A stretch of 64,000 nucleotides of DNA. It comes from Bradyrhizobium sp. CCBAU 051011. Its GTDB lineage: Bacteria > Pseudomonadota > Alphaproteobacteria > Rhizobiales > Xanthobacteraceae. The notes under the pieces were generated by a model, which saw only the letters and a program-made list of their open reading frames with translations, was not told where the DNA came from and made no database searches. A program made the translations under genes and the position numbers. This document shows, piece after piece, positions 44,757-54,823 of this stretch. The stretch is from contig NZ_CP022222.1 of NCBI RefSeq assembly GCF_009930815.1, positions 8,412,501 to 8,476,500 of the forward strand, written 5' to 3'. The number at the start of each line of letters is the position of its first letter. Position 1 is the stretch's first letter.

Positions 44757-44845
44757 GGCCCGCTGGCGGAATTGGCACGTGTTGAGGCGCCCCAGCTGCA
44801 AGGCTGGCCAGCCGGTGTGAATCACCATCGTCGCGAAGCCTGACC
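44757..44845 (+). pseudogene. tRNA-Leu-like remnant between nifD and malic enzyme
   Basis: GCCCGCTGGCGGAATTGG resembles the acceptor/D-arm start of a tRNA-Leu; CCAGC-TGCAAG-GCTGG resembles an anticodon arm and GGTG-TGAAT-CACC a shrunken T arm. Loops are the wrong size, so this is a decayed tRNA or tRNA-derived attachment-type fragment. Confidence 0.3.
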
Positions 44846-45217
44846 GCTGCTCAGCTCTTGGCGACGCTGGTGCGTGCGCACATTGCGCCTGACCTCCCTC
44901 GCTATTCTGATCCCCAATCCTCTTGGGCCGACCAGCCAGAGAGACCGCCGCGGCCGTCCCGCAGGCGTTGTTCGATTGCCTGACCACTTCAAGCCACAGC
45001 GCTCGTGCGATTTCCGCTCTATGGTCTTCTGCATGCGCGTCGCAGACCGCCCTAGCTGATGTGCCTTGAAGCCATGGGGCCTGTAGATGGGGGTACGATC
45101 CGATGTTGCATCCAGGCTGCCGGGCGTGCTTCACATCCGGCTCCATCCACCGGACAACTGACCTTGGTTAGACGAGCATAGAACTAGAAGCGTGGGGTCA
45201 GGAAACACGAGAGTAGC

Positions 45218-47518
45218 ATGTCATCCCATTCTGAAGATCTCCTTTCGGCGGCGCTGGCCTATCACCGGCTGCCGCGACCCGGTAAGCTCGAAATCCAGGC
45301 GATCAAGCCGCTCGTCAACCAGCGCGACCTTGCGCTCGCCTATTCCCCCGGCGTTGCCGCCGCCTGTAATGAGATCGCCAAAGACCCCGCTGAGGTCGCC
45401 TCGCTGACGGCGCGTGCCAATTTGGTCGCCGTGGTCAGTAACGGCAGCGCCGTGCTCGGCCTCGGCAATATCGGCCCGCTGGCGTCCAAGCCCGTGATGG
45501 AAGGCAAGGCGGTGCTGTTCAAGAAGTTCGCCGGCATCGACGTGTTCGACATCGAGATCAAGGCCGACACGATCGAGCGGGTGGTCGACACCGTGGCGGC
45601 GCTGGAGCCGACTTTCGGCGGCATCAATCTCGAAGATATCCGCGGACCGGAATGCTTCTCAATCGAGGCGCAGCTGAAGGAGCGCATGAAGATCCCAGTC
45701 TTCCATGATGACCAGCACGGCACCGCCATCATCGTGGGCGCTGCGATCGTCAACGCGCTGCTTCTAAACGGCAAGAAGCTGCCCGACGTGAAGATCGTCT
45801 GCTCCGGCGCCGGCGCGGCCGCGATCGCCTGTCTCAACCTGCTGGTGTCGCTGGGGGCGCAGCGCAAGAACATCTGGGTCTGCGACATCGATGGCGTTGT
45901 CCACGAAGGCCGCAATACCTCGATGGACCCCTGGAAGGCCGTCTATGCGCAGACCACTGATGCGCGGGTGCTTGCGGATGTCATCCCCGGTGCGGATATC
46001 TTCTTGGGGTTGTCAGCGCCGAACGTGCTGAGACCGGAAATGGTCAAGCAGATGGTCGACAAGCCGCTGGTGATGGCGCTCGCTAACCCGGTGCCGGAGA
46101 TCATGCCGGACGAGGCCCGCAAGGGCCGTCCCGACGCGATGATCTGCACGGGACGTTCGGACTTCCCGAACCAGGTCAACAACGTCCTGTGCTTTCCCTT
46201 CATCTTCCGCGGCGCGCTCGATGTCGGCGCCACCGAGATCAACGAGGAGATGAAGCACGCGGCGGTCGATGCAATCGCGCAGCTTGCGCGCGATCCTCCG
46301 TCGGACGCGGTGGCTTGCGGTTGCGATGCCAACGAGACGCAGGGCTTTGGGCCGGGATCGCTGATCCCGAGCCCCTTCGACCCGCGCCTGATCCTGCGCA
46401 TCGCGCCGGCGGTGGCGAAGGCTGCGATGGACTCCGGCGTTGCGACGCGGCCCATCAAGAATTTCGACGAGTATCGCGGACTCCTCGAGCGGTTTGCGTT
46501 CCGCTCCGGCCTCGTCATGAGGCCGATGTTCGCCAAGGCCAAGACGCAGCCGGTTCGCGTCATCTACGCCGAGGGCGAGGACAAGCGCGTGCTGCGCGCC
46601 ACGCAAGTGGTGCTCGAAGAGAAGCTGGCGCGGCCGATCCTGGTGGGGCGGCCCTCGGTGGTCGAAACCCGCATCAACCGGTTTGGCCTCTCGATCAAGG
46701 CAGGCGAGGATTTTGACCTTGTCAATCCCGAGGACGATCCGCGCTATCGCTCCTATGTGCAGTCCTATATCGACATCGCAGGACGCCGCGGCGCCACGCC
46801 AGATGCGGCGCGCACGGTGGTGCGCACCAACAATACGGTAATCGCGGCGCTCGCTGTGGTGCGTGGGGAAGCCGACGCCATGCTATGCGGCGTCGAGGGG
46901 CGGTACATGAGCCACCTGCGCCATGTGCGCGAGATCATCGGCTTCTTGCCGGGGACCAGCGATTATGCGGCGCTGGCGCTGATGATCACCAGGAAGGGCT
47001 CCTATTTCATCGCCGACACTCAGGTGCGTCCCAGCCCAAGCGCGGAGGAACTGGCGGAAATGGCGTCGCTGGCGGCGCTGCACGTCCAGCGCTTCAACTT
47101 CAAGCCGAAGGTCGCGTTCGTGTCGCATTCCGACTTCGGCAGCTATGACACTGATTCCTCGCACAAGATGCGCCGCGCGACCCAGCTTCTGAAGGAGAAG
47201 CACCCAGAGCTCGAGGCCGACGGCGAGATGCAGGGCGACACCGCGCTGTCGGCCGCTGCACGACGGATAGTGTTGCCGCAATCGAGGTTGGAAGGCGAGG
47301 CCAACATCCTGATCATGCCGACGCTGGATGCGGCCAACATAGCCTATCAGACGATCAAGGTCCTGGCGGATGCGCTTCCGGTCGGACCGATCCTGATCGG
47401 TCCGGCGCGGCCGGCGCATATCCTAACGCCCGGGGTGACCGCGCGCGGCGTCCTCAACATGACGGCGGTCGCCGCCGTCGAGGCCCAGGAGCGCGCCGGC
47501 CGCCCGCAACTTGGCTAA
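45218..47518 (+). CDS. NAD(P)-dependent malic enzyme with phosphotransacetylase-like domain
   Basis: A 766-residue malic enzyme of the DME/TME/MaeB type. Malic N domain ([53 protein letters not shown], about residues 15-165), NAD-binding domain ([30 protein letters not shown], to about 420) and a C-terminal phosphotransacetylase-like domain (from about 430: [17 protein letters not shown]...[11 protein letters not shown]). Converts malate to pyruvate and CO2; in rhizobia DME is needed for nitrogen-fixing bacteroids. Divergent from nifD. No convincing sigma-54 promoter seen. Confidence 0.93.
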   Translation: MSSHSEDLLSAALAYHRLPRPGKLEIQAIKPLVNQRDLALAYSPGVAAACNEIAKDPAEVASLTARANLVAVVSNGSAVLGLGNIGPLASKPVMEGKAVLFKKFAGIDVFDIEIKADTIERVVDTVAALEPTFGGINLEDIRGPECFSIEAQLKERMKIPVFHDDQHGTAIIVGAAIVNALLLNGKKLPDVKIVCSGAGAAAIACLNLLVSLGAQRKNIWVCDIDGVVHEGRNTSMDPWKAVYAQTTDARVLADVIPGADIFLGLSAPNVLRPEMVKQMVDKPLVMALANPVPEIMPDEARKGRPDAMICTGRSDFPNQVNNVLCFPFIFRGALDVGATEINEEMKHAAVDAIAQLARDPPSDAVACGCDANETQGFGPGSLIPSPFDPRLILRIAPAVAKAAMDSGVATRPIKNFDEYRGLLERFAFRSGLVMRPMFAKAKTQPVRVIYAEGEDKRVLRATQVVLEEKLARPILVGRPSVVETRINRFGLSIKAGEDFDLVNPEDDPRYRSYVQSYIDIAGRRGATPDAARTVVRTNNTVIAALAVVRGEADAMLCGVEGRYMSHLRHVREIIGFLPGTSDYAALALMITRKGSYFIADTQVRPSPSAEELAEMASLAALHVQRFNFKPKVAFVSHSDFGSYDTDSSHKMRRATQLLKEKHPELEADGEMQGDTALSAAARRIVLPQSRLEGEANILIMPTLDAANIAYQTIKVLADALPVGPILIGPARPAHILTPGVTARGVLNMTAVAAVEAQERAGRPQLG

Positions 47519-47520
47519 TT

Positions 47521-47594
47521 GAAGGCGTCGCCTTCTGGGCGCAGACAGTTTCGATTTAATCTCGGAGAGCGGAACGACCATAATCATTCCGCTC
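47521..47594 (+). terminator. Tandem hairpins after the malic enzyme gene
   Basis: GAAGGC-GTC-GCCTTC directly after the stop (47521-47535) and GAGCGGAA/TTCCGCTC (47567-47574/47587-47594). No T run follows either, so termination is plausible but not certain. Confidence 0.4.
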
Positions 47595-47949
47595 CTCCCT
47601 CCGCTCTTCCCGCATTCGCAAGGCAGTGTTGTCCACCAGCCAGCATTCGCTACCTTCGGGAGAGTTCTGTTCGCGGCCTGTTCATCTACACGGGGACGAC
47701 GAAGCTGTTCGGCATACAGCAGACCCGCCGATCTCATCGCGACTAAGTTTTACGGGGCATTCGCGCCTACACCGCGCCGCTTGAGTGCGCGACCGGATGC
47801 CGACGAAGCAACTTCTTGCGGTTGTGGTCGGCGCGCTCGAACTCATCCCGGCGTTGATGATCGCGTTGAACTTTGCTGCTCGCTTCTTTGTGTTTGTCTA
47901 GGTCCTTTATGTAGGGATCTCGACTTGTTATTTGTACGTCTTCCCGGAA
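47595..47949. other. Stretch without a supportable gene
   Basis: Short frames only between the malic enzyme hairpins and the small gene ending at 47950; nothing recognised. Confidence 0.35.
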
Positions 47950-48171
47950 TCAGCCGGCGCCCGGCAACGCAGGGGACTGATCGATGCCGTGAAGCACTCG
48001 CGACATCGGCGCGCTGTTCATGAACTCCGACCATGTCCGACGACGGCGGCGCGCCCTCTTCGCTGCATGGGCGATCGCATAAGTCACACGCAGCTTGGCA
48101 CCAGCGAGGCCGCCAATCAGAAACGCCGCGAATAATGTTTCAATCTTGCTGCGCGCAGCGGACCCGCTCAT
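47950..48171 (-). CDS. Small protein cotranscribed with a ferredoxin
   Basis: A 73-residue frame starting MSGSAARSKIETLFAAFLIG with a strong ribosome binding site (AAGGAG, six bases before ATG) ten bp after the ferredoxin stop. The N-terminal half has one hydrophobic segment (LFAAFLIGGLAGAKL), possibly a membrane anchor; the second half is Arg-rich and less protein-like, so a frameshift may have altered the end. No family recognised. Confidence 0.5.
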   Translation of the reverse strand: MSGSAARSKIETLFAAFLIGGLAGAKLRVTYAIAHAAKRARRRRRTWSEFMNSAPMSRVLHGIDQSPALPGAG

Positions 48172-48181
48172 GGGCCGCTCC

Positions 48182-48376
48182 TTATGCCGGCACGCACGTG
48201 CCGGGCACCGGGCAGATAACGGCGCATTGCGGCGTGTCGCAATGCCCCTCGCATTCAGTGCACTTCTTCGGATCGATTACATAGATGTCGTTCTTGAGGC
48301 TGATTGCTGCGTTCGGGCATTCAAACTCACATGCGCCGCAGACGGTGCACTGGGAGGCGATTATCTTGTAGGCCAT
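48182..48376 (-). CDS. FdxN-type 2[4Fe-4S] ferredoxin, second copy
   Basis: A 64-residue ferredoxin closely related to fdxN at 18718: [19 protein letters not shown] and [20 protein letters not shown] give two [4Fe-4S] motifs with the long nif-type second spacing (plus an extra cysteine in EGHC). Start at 48376; longer in-frame upstream sequence lacks a ribosome site. A sigma-54-like promoter and exact NifA site are upstream, so it should be expressed with nitrogenase. Confidence 0.9.
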   Translation of the reverse strand: MAYKIIASQCTVCGACEFECPNAAISLKNDIYVIDPKKCTECEGHCDTPQCAVICPVPGTCVPA

Positions 48377-48419
48377 AAACTCCGATTCCTTGGGCAGGCG
48401 ACGGGACATCTTTCTTCCC

Positions 48420-48435
48420 TTCAAAGCTCGTGCCA
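48420..48435 (-). promoter_or_regulatory. Sigma-54-like promoter of the second ferredoxin gene
   Basis: Minus strand TGGCACG-AGCT-TTGAA: perfect -24 half, while the -12 GC is GA. It starts 59 bp upstream of the ATG. Confidence 0.6.
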
Positions 48436-48496
48436 AACGCCGAGCTGATTTATCTCCGCTATTTTCCCTCCTGTGCATGTCCTGGGCCAGACAGCG

Positions 48497-48512
48497 TGTC
48501 GCGACCGCGACA
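48497..48512. promoter_or_regulatory. NifA upstream activator sequence
   Basis: TGT-CGCGACCGCG-ACA, exact TGT-N10-ACA, 62 bp upstream of the -24 element of the ferredoxin gene. Confidence 0.75.
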
Positions 48513-49740
48513 CTCGGCTCACAGACGCTTGATCTGGAGGCCGCACTTCTTGAGCGCGCAGCCGGCGTGGGTTAGCCCGAAAAGCGAGTGCCTCCCGCCT
48601 GCACTCAGCCCGACTTCTCCATGGCCGTCGTAACGTGGTCGCGGTCGGTCATTTTCGCGCCGTCCCAAATGCTCCGCGGTCTCGTCCGGGTTCGGCCGCA
48701 GCTGTAGCGAAGCTCAATGCACGACCGTTCTGTCTTGCTTTCCGCGCATTTGATTAATTCTGCGATCCGCGGTCTACCCATGCCTAATCAGCGGCAGACC
48801 AATCTCCTTTTTGGGGGCCGCATACAAGCCAGTCCCAGTCGCGAGTTGCTCTCCGTCAACAAGACGTTCAAATCGTTTAGTCACGTTTTGAGCGGCACAG
48901 GCTCCGAATTGAGTTTGGAGCCTCAACGTCAAGGGAAGTATGGTCGCTAAGAGCCGTTTAAAGGCGGAACGGTGTTCAAGCAGGTCGCTTCTCAACGATT
49001 TTTCGCTCCGCATCAGGAAGCTCGGTTTGAAGCAAACTACGAACACGCCAAATGTCGTTCCGCACGGATTGACCTCACTTAAGCTAGCATCAATCGAAGT
49101 CATCCCGGATCCCGATACTTAGTTTAGAACCTACCTTTGAAAACTAACCAATCGTGCCATTCTTCAGCAAGCTACCGTATATTTGCCTTGCGCCTCCATC
49201 TCGAATGATTGCTGTGCGCGAGGTTTGTATCGATCGATGCCACTCATCGCAGCGTCTCTGTCGATAGAACGCCTCGTCCAGACACAATCTGTGCAGGATA
49301 GCCGTTACCTCGCTGAAGCGCCGTGGAGATTTGATCACACTATCCAAGGCTTATGACGATACGATTACGCGCTTCTCGTATGCCTAAAGGAGGCATCGAG
49401 CACATCTTCGGGTGAACCGTAGTGCGATGGCGGGTGGATTTGGGCTAGGTGTGGTGAGCGGCAACCGGTTGTGGCGCAAGCTTGCACGTAGAACGAGGCG
49501 GAGGCAGCCAGCGCATCGAATTCTTCTCTGGACTGTTATCGGGATGGACGAGACGACGATCTGGTGGTGGACGAAGGTAAGCTGTTGGCTGATCGGGACG
49601 CGATCAAAAAGAGCCTTGAAGCGATTCCTTGGCCGGCTGCGCGCCGCCCCAGGGTGCTGGAGCGCTTCCCCGCTCAATAAACTGAGCTCCCCAAGAGCGC
49701 GATGCGGGCCCGGACGCCCTCGACCAGTTAGAAGTTGAGA
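48513..49740. other. Gene-poor stretch with IS debris
   Basis: No intact gene. From about 49412 the plus strand shows short frames (MDETTIWWWTKVSC and neighbours) that precede an IS3 orfB remnant and probably belong to decayed mobile elements. Confidence 0.4.
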
Positions 49741-49925
49741 TCTGTTTTGGCTTCCGCATCCTGGCCATTGTCGATGACTTCACGCGCGAATTTCTTGCTT
49801 ATCCTTGATACGTTGGCCGCCAGGCTTGCGGGTCGGGCGAGCTCAATGCTGTGATTGCATTGCGCGTTTGTTCCGGCGATGATCGTCCCTGATAGCGGCA
49901 AGGAGCTCACCAGCATGGCAACATT
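49741..49925 (+). pseudogene. IS3-family orfB fragment
   Basis: GFRILAIVDDFTREFLAYP is the IS3 transposase segment around the DDE core, followed in shifted frames by a GELNAVIALR region and MIVPDSGKELTSMA, which matches the family's MIVSDNGTELTS with the second catalytic Asp. Stops and frameshifts throughout. Confidence 0.7.
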
Positions 49926-50158
49926 GCGCGGGTCGCAGCACCGAGTGGCACTACATCGAAGCGAGCCACAGTTATCCTTCGTCCAAGTGTCACATCAGCT
50001 CATCATATCTCTTGTATTCATCGGTGTGACCGTTGCCAACCCGACTGCCACACTCACTCGGCGGAAGGGGCCATCAGTTACAGAGTGCTAGGTATTTCGG
50101 GAACACTGGCTGGTAGGCCGCGTCCCCATGAACAGGTTCCATTTTGTGGAGTAGCATC

Positions 50159-50395
50159 ATGACGCCTGCAAAATCCTCACAAAATAACGTGTGTGCTGAC
50201 TTGAGGGGTGTTCTGGAGCATGCTGTCCGGATGGTGCCCGAAGCGAGGCGGACCTCTTCGTTGAAGGCATGCCTTGCTGAGAAGATCTTAATTTTGGCCG
50301 CAGGGGGTGAATCGGATCCAACTATCTTGGCGCGTGTAGCGGTGCGGACAGTGCAGGAATCCTGTCGTAGCTGCTACGGATGTGAAGGATGGTGA
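50159..50395 (+). CDS. Hypothetical protein
   Basis: A 78-residue protein, MTPAKSSQNNVCADLRGVLE followed by helical HAVRMVPEARRTSSLKACLAEKIL and a C-terminal cysteine cluster (SCRSCYGCEGW). GGAG is seven bases upstream of the ATG. The C-x2-C-x2-C end could bind metal. No family recognised. Confidence 0.45.
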   Translation: MTPAKSSQNNVCADLRGVLEHAVRMVPEARRTSSLKACLAEKILILAAGGESDPTILARVAVRTVQESCRSCYGCEGW

Positions 50396-51152
50396 CCTGC
50401 GCGCAACATCTTGCGTATCGCGCGGGCACTTGAACTGCTGCACTGGCGGCCGAAGGCTGAATGATCCTTGCCGCAATAGCGATGGTGTGATTTCCTGGGT
50501 CCTCAAGGTCGCTTTGGTCTTGGGTACGGGGCCTTAAAGTTCAAATCGTGTCCTGCCGGCAGAATTTCAAAGCTCGTCATCAACAATATGCACGCGAGTG
50601 CTGGCGACAGAAGATCTCACTGTCAGGTGGGTTCTGCCGCATTGATTGATCAGCGACGCAGTCCTCCCGCATTCGCGCCGATTAAACCGCTCTTGCAAGT
50701 TCGAAGCCTCTTAGTGGATTACCATCCATGTCGAACCAAAATTGTCGGATAGCTCGCGGCTGGCTTGACGCCGACCAATCGCCCTCCCCTGCCCGCGTCC
50801 GGCAGCTGGGTATGTGCAGGTGAAAGTCCTGCGGGAGACGGCGAAACAGAATCGGGTCGCTGCGTGACACATGCCTCTGAACCGCTATCGGGTGGGACGA
50901 TTCCGGACGACGTACGGCCGGTTTGGCGGCGTCCAGATCGGCGCAGAGTCGGATCGTCACGCAACTTGCGCTGTGTGCGCATTCAGATTAACCAGTGACT
51001 GAAGACCGCTGTAGATGTCTGGCGACCCCGATTTCCAGTGAGTCCAAGACATCCGGTCTTCCTACGTCCATTGGCCTTGCGGTCTGACGGCAGTCGCCGT
51101 CTGGAGCACCACCTTCTCATTTAGGAGCGCTAGCTTTCGAGAAGTTGACTAG
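50396..51152. other. Gene-free stretch before IS5 copy 2
   Basis: Short frames only. One segment (50808-50850, with GTGCAGGTGAAAGTCCTGCG) looks superficially like the 5' domain of a group II intron, but no intron structure or maturase is visible. Confidence 0.35.
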
Positions 51153-52463
51153 CAGGCTGCTGAAAAAGTCGTTTTGCGAGGCGATCGGAGTGTGATTCTG
51201 TGCATGTGGTTGATTCCTTTCGACTGAGGATCGGGATGCGCGGCGAAGATGAGCATGCGGAACGCCTTTTCAGCTACGTGCGGCTGGAGACACGGATCCC
51301 TACGGACCATCCGCTGCGAGCGATCCGGGAGCTTGTTGACGCGGCGCTGAAGGATTTGTCGCGATCGTTCGATCGACTGTATGCGCGCGAAGGACGGCCG
51401 TCGATCCCGCCGGAGCGGCTGTTGCGAGCGCTGCTGCTGCAGGCGTTCTACACGGTGCGCTCGGAACGGCAGCTGATGGAGCAACTCGACTACAACCTGC
51501 TATTTCGCTGGTTCGTCGGCCTGTCTGCGGACGATACGGTGTGGGACGCGACCGTGTTCTGCAAGAACAGGGACCGCCTGCTCGACGGTGATATCGCGGC
51601 GAAGTTTTTCGCGAGCGTTCTCAACCTTCCGCAAGTGAGCAAGCTGCTGTCCAGCGAGCACTTCTCCGTCGACGGCACGTTGATCGAGGCCTGGGCCAGC
51701 ATGAAGAGTTTTGTGCCGAAGGATGGCGATGGCAGACCGCCGGCGGCCAAGGGCAGTGGCGGGCGCAACGCCGAGCGCGACTTCCATGGCGAGAAGCGCA
51801 AGAATGACACGCATTCTTCGAACACTGACCCGGATGCCAGGCTGTTCCGCAAAGGCGCCGGCAAGGAGGCCAAGCTCTGTCACATGGGTCATCTGATGAC
51901 GGAGAACCGCAACGGGCTGATCGTCGATGCGCGACTGACCGAGGCCAACGGCACCGCGGAGCGGACCACCGCGCTCGACATGATCGAGGATAATGCCAAG
52001 CCTGGCAGCACGGTGGGCGGTGACAAGAACTACGACACTGCCGACTTCGTCGCAGGCTGTCGTGAGCGCGGCTGCACCCCGCATGTCTCCCAGAACAATG
52101 CCAATCGCCGCTCGGCGATCGATGCGCGCACCACCCGTCATCCCGGCTATCGCATCAGCACGATCAAGCGCAAGCGGATCGAGGAGCCGTTCGGCTGGAT
52201 CAAGACCGTTGGCGGGCTGCGCAAGACACGCCATCGCGGCCGAGGATTGGTCGAGTGGTTCTTCGTATTGACCGCGACCGCCTACAACCTCGTTCGCATC
52301 CCGAAAATTCTGGCAACGACGGCATGAGTCTGTCTGGAGCATCGAAAATGAAGCAAAATCGCCTCCGAGACACCGCCTACGGCGTCGTTCAGACCTCGGA
52401 AGTCGCCGCATCCTCGCGCCGATCAAGAAAATCGCTCCTGCAATCAGCTTTTTCAGCAGCCTG
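51153..52463 (+). mobile_element. IS5-type insertion sequence, copy 2
   Basis: Same 1,311-bp element as 6713-8023, same orientation, offset exactly 44,440 bp; inverted repeats and transposase identical where compared. Flanked by CTAG on both sides (51149-51152 and 52464-52467). Confidence 0.92.
51200..52327 (+). CDS. IS5-type transposase (copy 2)
   Basis: A 375-residue transposase with the same protein sequence as the one at 6760-7887 (SVDGTLIEAW, VGGDKNYDTADFV, RIEEPFGWIKTVGGLRKTRH). Intact; identity of the two copies implies recent transposition or gene conversion. Confidence 0.92.
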   Translation: MHVVDSFRLRIGMRGEDEHAERLFSYVRLETRIPTDHPLRAIRELVDAALKDLSRSFDRLYAREGRPSIPPERLLRALLLQAFYTVRSERQLMEQLDYNLLFRWFVGLSADDTVWDATVFCKNRDRLLDGDIAAKFFASVLNLPQVSKLLSSEHFSVDGTLIEAWASMKSFVPKDGDGRPPAAKGSGGRNAERDFHGEKRKNDTHSSNTDPDARLFRKGAGKEAKLCHMGHLMTENRNGLIVDARLTEANGTAERTTALDMIEDNAKPGSTVGGDKNYDTADFVAGCRERGCTPHVSQNNANRRSAIDARTTRHPGYRISTIKRKRIEEPFGWIKTVGGLRKTRHRGRGLVEWFFVLTATAYNLVRIPKILATTA

Positions 52464-52806
52464 CTAGAACAATCAGCGTGAGCCAATATGTACCGCGGCG
52501 CATCGGTGAACTGGAGGCTGCTGCGCCGAGACGGCACCGGTCATTGCCGACGCCCGGTGCATCCACCGTTTTTCAAACTTTGCGAAGAATCGGACACAAA
52601 CGGCGCCGCTTTATCAGCTTTGAGACCAATGTCTAAAAATTGACGCTACGTACACCCAGTACGAAGCTGTAGAACCTCGAGTTTTCAAATCGGCACGCTG
52701 CTTGCTTCGTTCATGCAAGACGACACATGAGGGGGGCGGTGATGGGGCGGACTTTGCACGTGCTCGGTAGCGTCCGGTGGCCCCGCCCTTCGAATGCGCT
52801 GTTTCG
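52464..52806. other. Stretch without a supportable gene
   Basis: Short frames only between IS5 copy 2 and the small gene at 52807. Confidence 0.35.
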
Positions 52807-52971
52807 GTGACCATAGTCGTCAAGAATTTGCTCGCGCGCAAACAGAAGCTCATGGAGCAACTGGGCGTCACCGAAGACGCTGACGAGCGAGCCAAGATCG
52901 GACGTCAACTTCGGCAGATTAAGACCGCACTGGCATTTTTGGAGAAGACTGAGCCCAAGATCGAGGAATGA
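52807..52971 (+). CDS. Small coiled-coil hypothetical protein
   Basis: A 54-residue frame from GTG 52807: VTIVVKNLLARKQKLMEQLG, then ADERAKIGRQLRQIKTALAF with a heptad-like pattern. Start uncertain (an ATG at 52777 is in frame but its first residues are less protein-like). No family recognised; probably a short helical dimer. Confidence 0.4.
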   Translation: MTIVVKNLLARKQKLMEQLGVTEDADERAKIGRQLRQIKTALAFLEKTEPKIEE

Positions 52972-53538
52972 CCATTGAATAATGACGCAGCGATAATGGC
53001 GGGGATCCATTGGACACGATGCACTTCATTGTGCTCGACCGGCGGAGTTCCCTCAGAACCCTTCAAGCGAGCACCTCAACCAAGGGGCAATCGGCAAAGC
53101 CCCGCGACGAAATCGTTTGCGGCGCACTATCATCGCCCAACTGAGCGCGCGTAGAGAAAAGTCAACATTCCAGGCCTGGAGCGAAGCAAATTTCCAGTGG
53201 AGAAAAGGTCACCGGCCGCTGGATTTCAATCCGCGGATCTTCTCCGCATCGTTTTACAATGCCGCATTGCCCGTCCGCTGCTTGCGCTGCGGCTGAGCTC
53301 GATAGATCTTGCGGGTGCCTGGGCACAGGCGCCACAGCGAGCCACGACGCCGAGCGCGACTGGAGACGAGAGAGTCCTCTCGCCCGCACGGCTCTGACAT
53401 CATGTGGTGGTGCTGTTGCGGGCTGAGGGTGGACCCGCGCCGCCGATGCAGGTTCGTGGGGCGCTCTCCTCCGCAGTGATGGCAGCTGAGCGAGAAGCGG
53501 TCGAAAAGTTTGGGCGTCAGTGGCATTGCTTCTCTGAC
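52972..53538. other. Intergenic stretch before an effector gene
   Basis: No supportable gene; short frames on both strands. It ends at the tts box. Confidence 0.4.
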
Positions 53539-53569
53539 TTGTCAGCTTCTCGAAAGCCGCTCCCCCTTA
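53539..53569 (+). promoter_or_regulatory. tts box (TtsI-binding site)
   Basis: The plus strand reads TTGTCAGCTTCTCGAAAGC followed by CGCTCCCCCTTA, a near-perfect match to the rhizobial tts consensus (GTCAGCTTnTCGAAAGCT...CCCCCTA). It is 41 bp upstream of the proposed effector start, a normal distance. Confidence 0.9.
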
Positions 53570-53609
53570 TAAAAAGAAGATCTGATGACCTATGCTCGCG
53601 GGGAACATA

Positions 53610-54683
53610 ATGAATATCGATACACCGAACACGGCAGAAGACTCCGCTCAAGCTTACGGTCTCCTGCGGCAGCATCAACGGGCGCCGGAACAGCCGTGCG
53701 ACCTGAGCGGACAAACCAGGTCACCAGCACACCCGGCTGCGGGCCAAGCGAAATTTGAGCAGCAGCTAAGTGACGTTCGGCCAATCCACCAAACGTCTGA
53801 TTCAGCCACCGCTTTGACAGATTCCGAAGTTGGATCGCCCTCGATCATGAAGAAAGGCACTCTGGGATGCGCTATCCAGGGAAGCGAACGGTGCCCAGCC
53901 CTATCGTTCATCCGAGGGCGCGCCGAACTTGCCGCATCACTGGCCGGAGCGAACGTTGAGGCGCTCAGGAACGAGATCAGGCTGGCTGAGCAGCGAACAG
54001 CACAGTGGCCGAGAACAACCGGATATTCCGCGGGCAGTATCGATGGCGACCGCATTCTCGAGGAGGTGTTGGCATCATCGTATCTGCCGCTACATCGTTT
54101 TCAGAACGAGGAAATCGATTGCGAGCCGCTCCTAGATAACGAGGTGAGTGCCATCGCGCATGTGCGTTCCTTAGCGGATTTGCGTGCTCACGCTAGCCCG
54201 CATGTTGCTAAGGCCGCTATCTGCTCGGACGACGAAAGGGAGGACGAAATTGATATGGCGCGCCTCGCTGCATTGCACACCCAAGGCGTTACAGAGAGTG
54301 CTTTTGTGTCATTGTGCGAGGACCCCTCACGACTGCTCCTTTCAAGGGACGAGACCGAGCACGGCGCAAAGGCAATTGCAGAGAACGCTAAGAAGTTACA
54401 CACCTACACGGTACCGAGTGTCACCGCTTGGCCGACCAAAAAAATCAACGGCATTTTAGAGCGCGGTCATGCTCCTGGAGATGAGGAATTGCGAGTTTGG
54501 ATGAGGGGAATACCGACCGAGGAGACCGAGGTCTTGTTTCTGGGCGGCAATCTAGCTGAGTATCGGACAGCCAGCGTAGATAATCCGAACACGGCTGGCG
54601 CACTGCAAGATGGTCCGCCCGTCAAGAAAGCAAGGGTGAGCTCCGATGCGGGGACGATACGGCATCATCACGGCCAAACTTGA
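53610..54683 (+). CDS. Candidate type III secreted effector, family unknown
   Basis: A 357-residue soluble protein directly downstream of a tts box. The N-terminus (MNIDTPNTAEDSAQAYGLLR) is rich in polar residues, as for type III signals. There is no signal peptide or membrane span. The C-terminus has a possible nuclear localisation signal, PPVKKARVSS (about residue 340). Acidic, helical middle (ICSDDEREDEIDMARLAALH). Start at 53610 has GGGGAAC six bases upstream; ATG 53592 is the alternative. I recognise no enzyme motif, so its target is unknown. Confidence 0.7.
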   Translation: MNIDTPNTAEDSAQAYGLLRQHQRAPEQPCDLSGQTRSPAHPAAGQAKFEQQLSDVRPIHQTSDSATALTDSEVGSPSIMKKGTLGCAIQGSERCPALSFIRGRAELAASLAGANVEALRNEIRLAEQRTAQWPRTTGYSAGSIDGDRILEEVLASSYLPLHRFQNEEIDCEPLLDNEVSAIAHVRSLADLRAHASPHVAKAAICSDDEREDEIDMARLAALHTQGVTESAFVSLCEDPSRLLLSRDETEHGAKAIAENAKKLHTYTVPSVTAWPTKKINGILERGHAPGDEELRVWMRGIPTEETEVLFLGGNLAEYRTASVDNPNTAGALQDGPPVKKARVSSDAGTIRHHHGQT

Positions 54684-54823
54684 TCGCAGGTTGACGCGCC
54701 ACTCAGGCGTTCGCGTCAAAGCTCATTGATACAAATCCGCATTTCGCCTTCGCCGCGGTTAGCCCAGCTGAACCACGGAATGAATGTCAGCCGCTGCGGT
54801 TGTAGCTGTCCTGCCAATTTGTC

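Noticed and set aside
44774..44790. TGGCACGTGTTGAGGC as a sigma-54 promoter for the malic enzyme gene
   Set aside because: GG and GC are eleven bases apart, not ten, and it lies more than 400 bp from the start; it falls in a tRNA-like remnant.
50808..50960. Possible group II intron fragment (GTGCAGGTGAAAGTCCTGCG)
   Set aside because: Only a short similarity; no domain V hairpin or maturase frame found.
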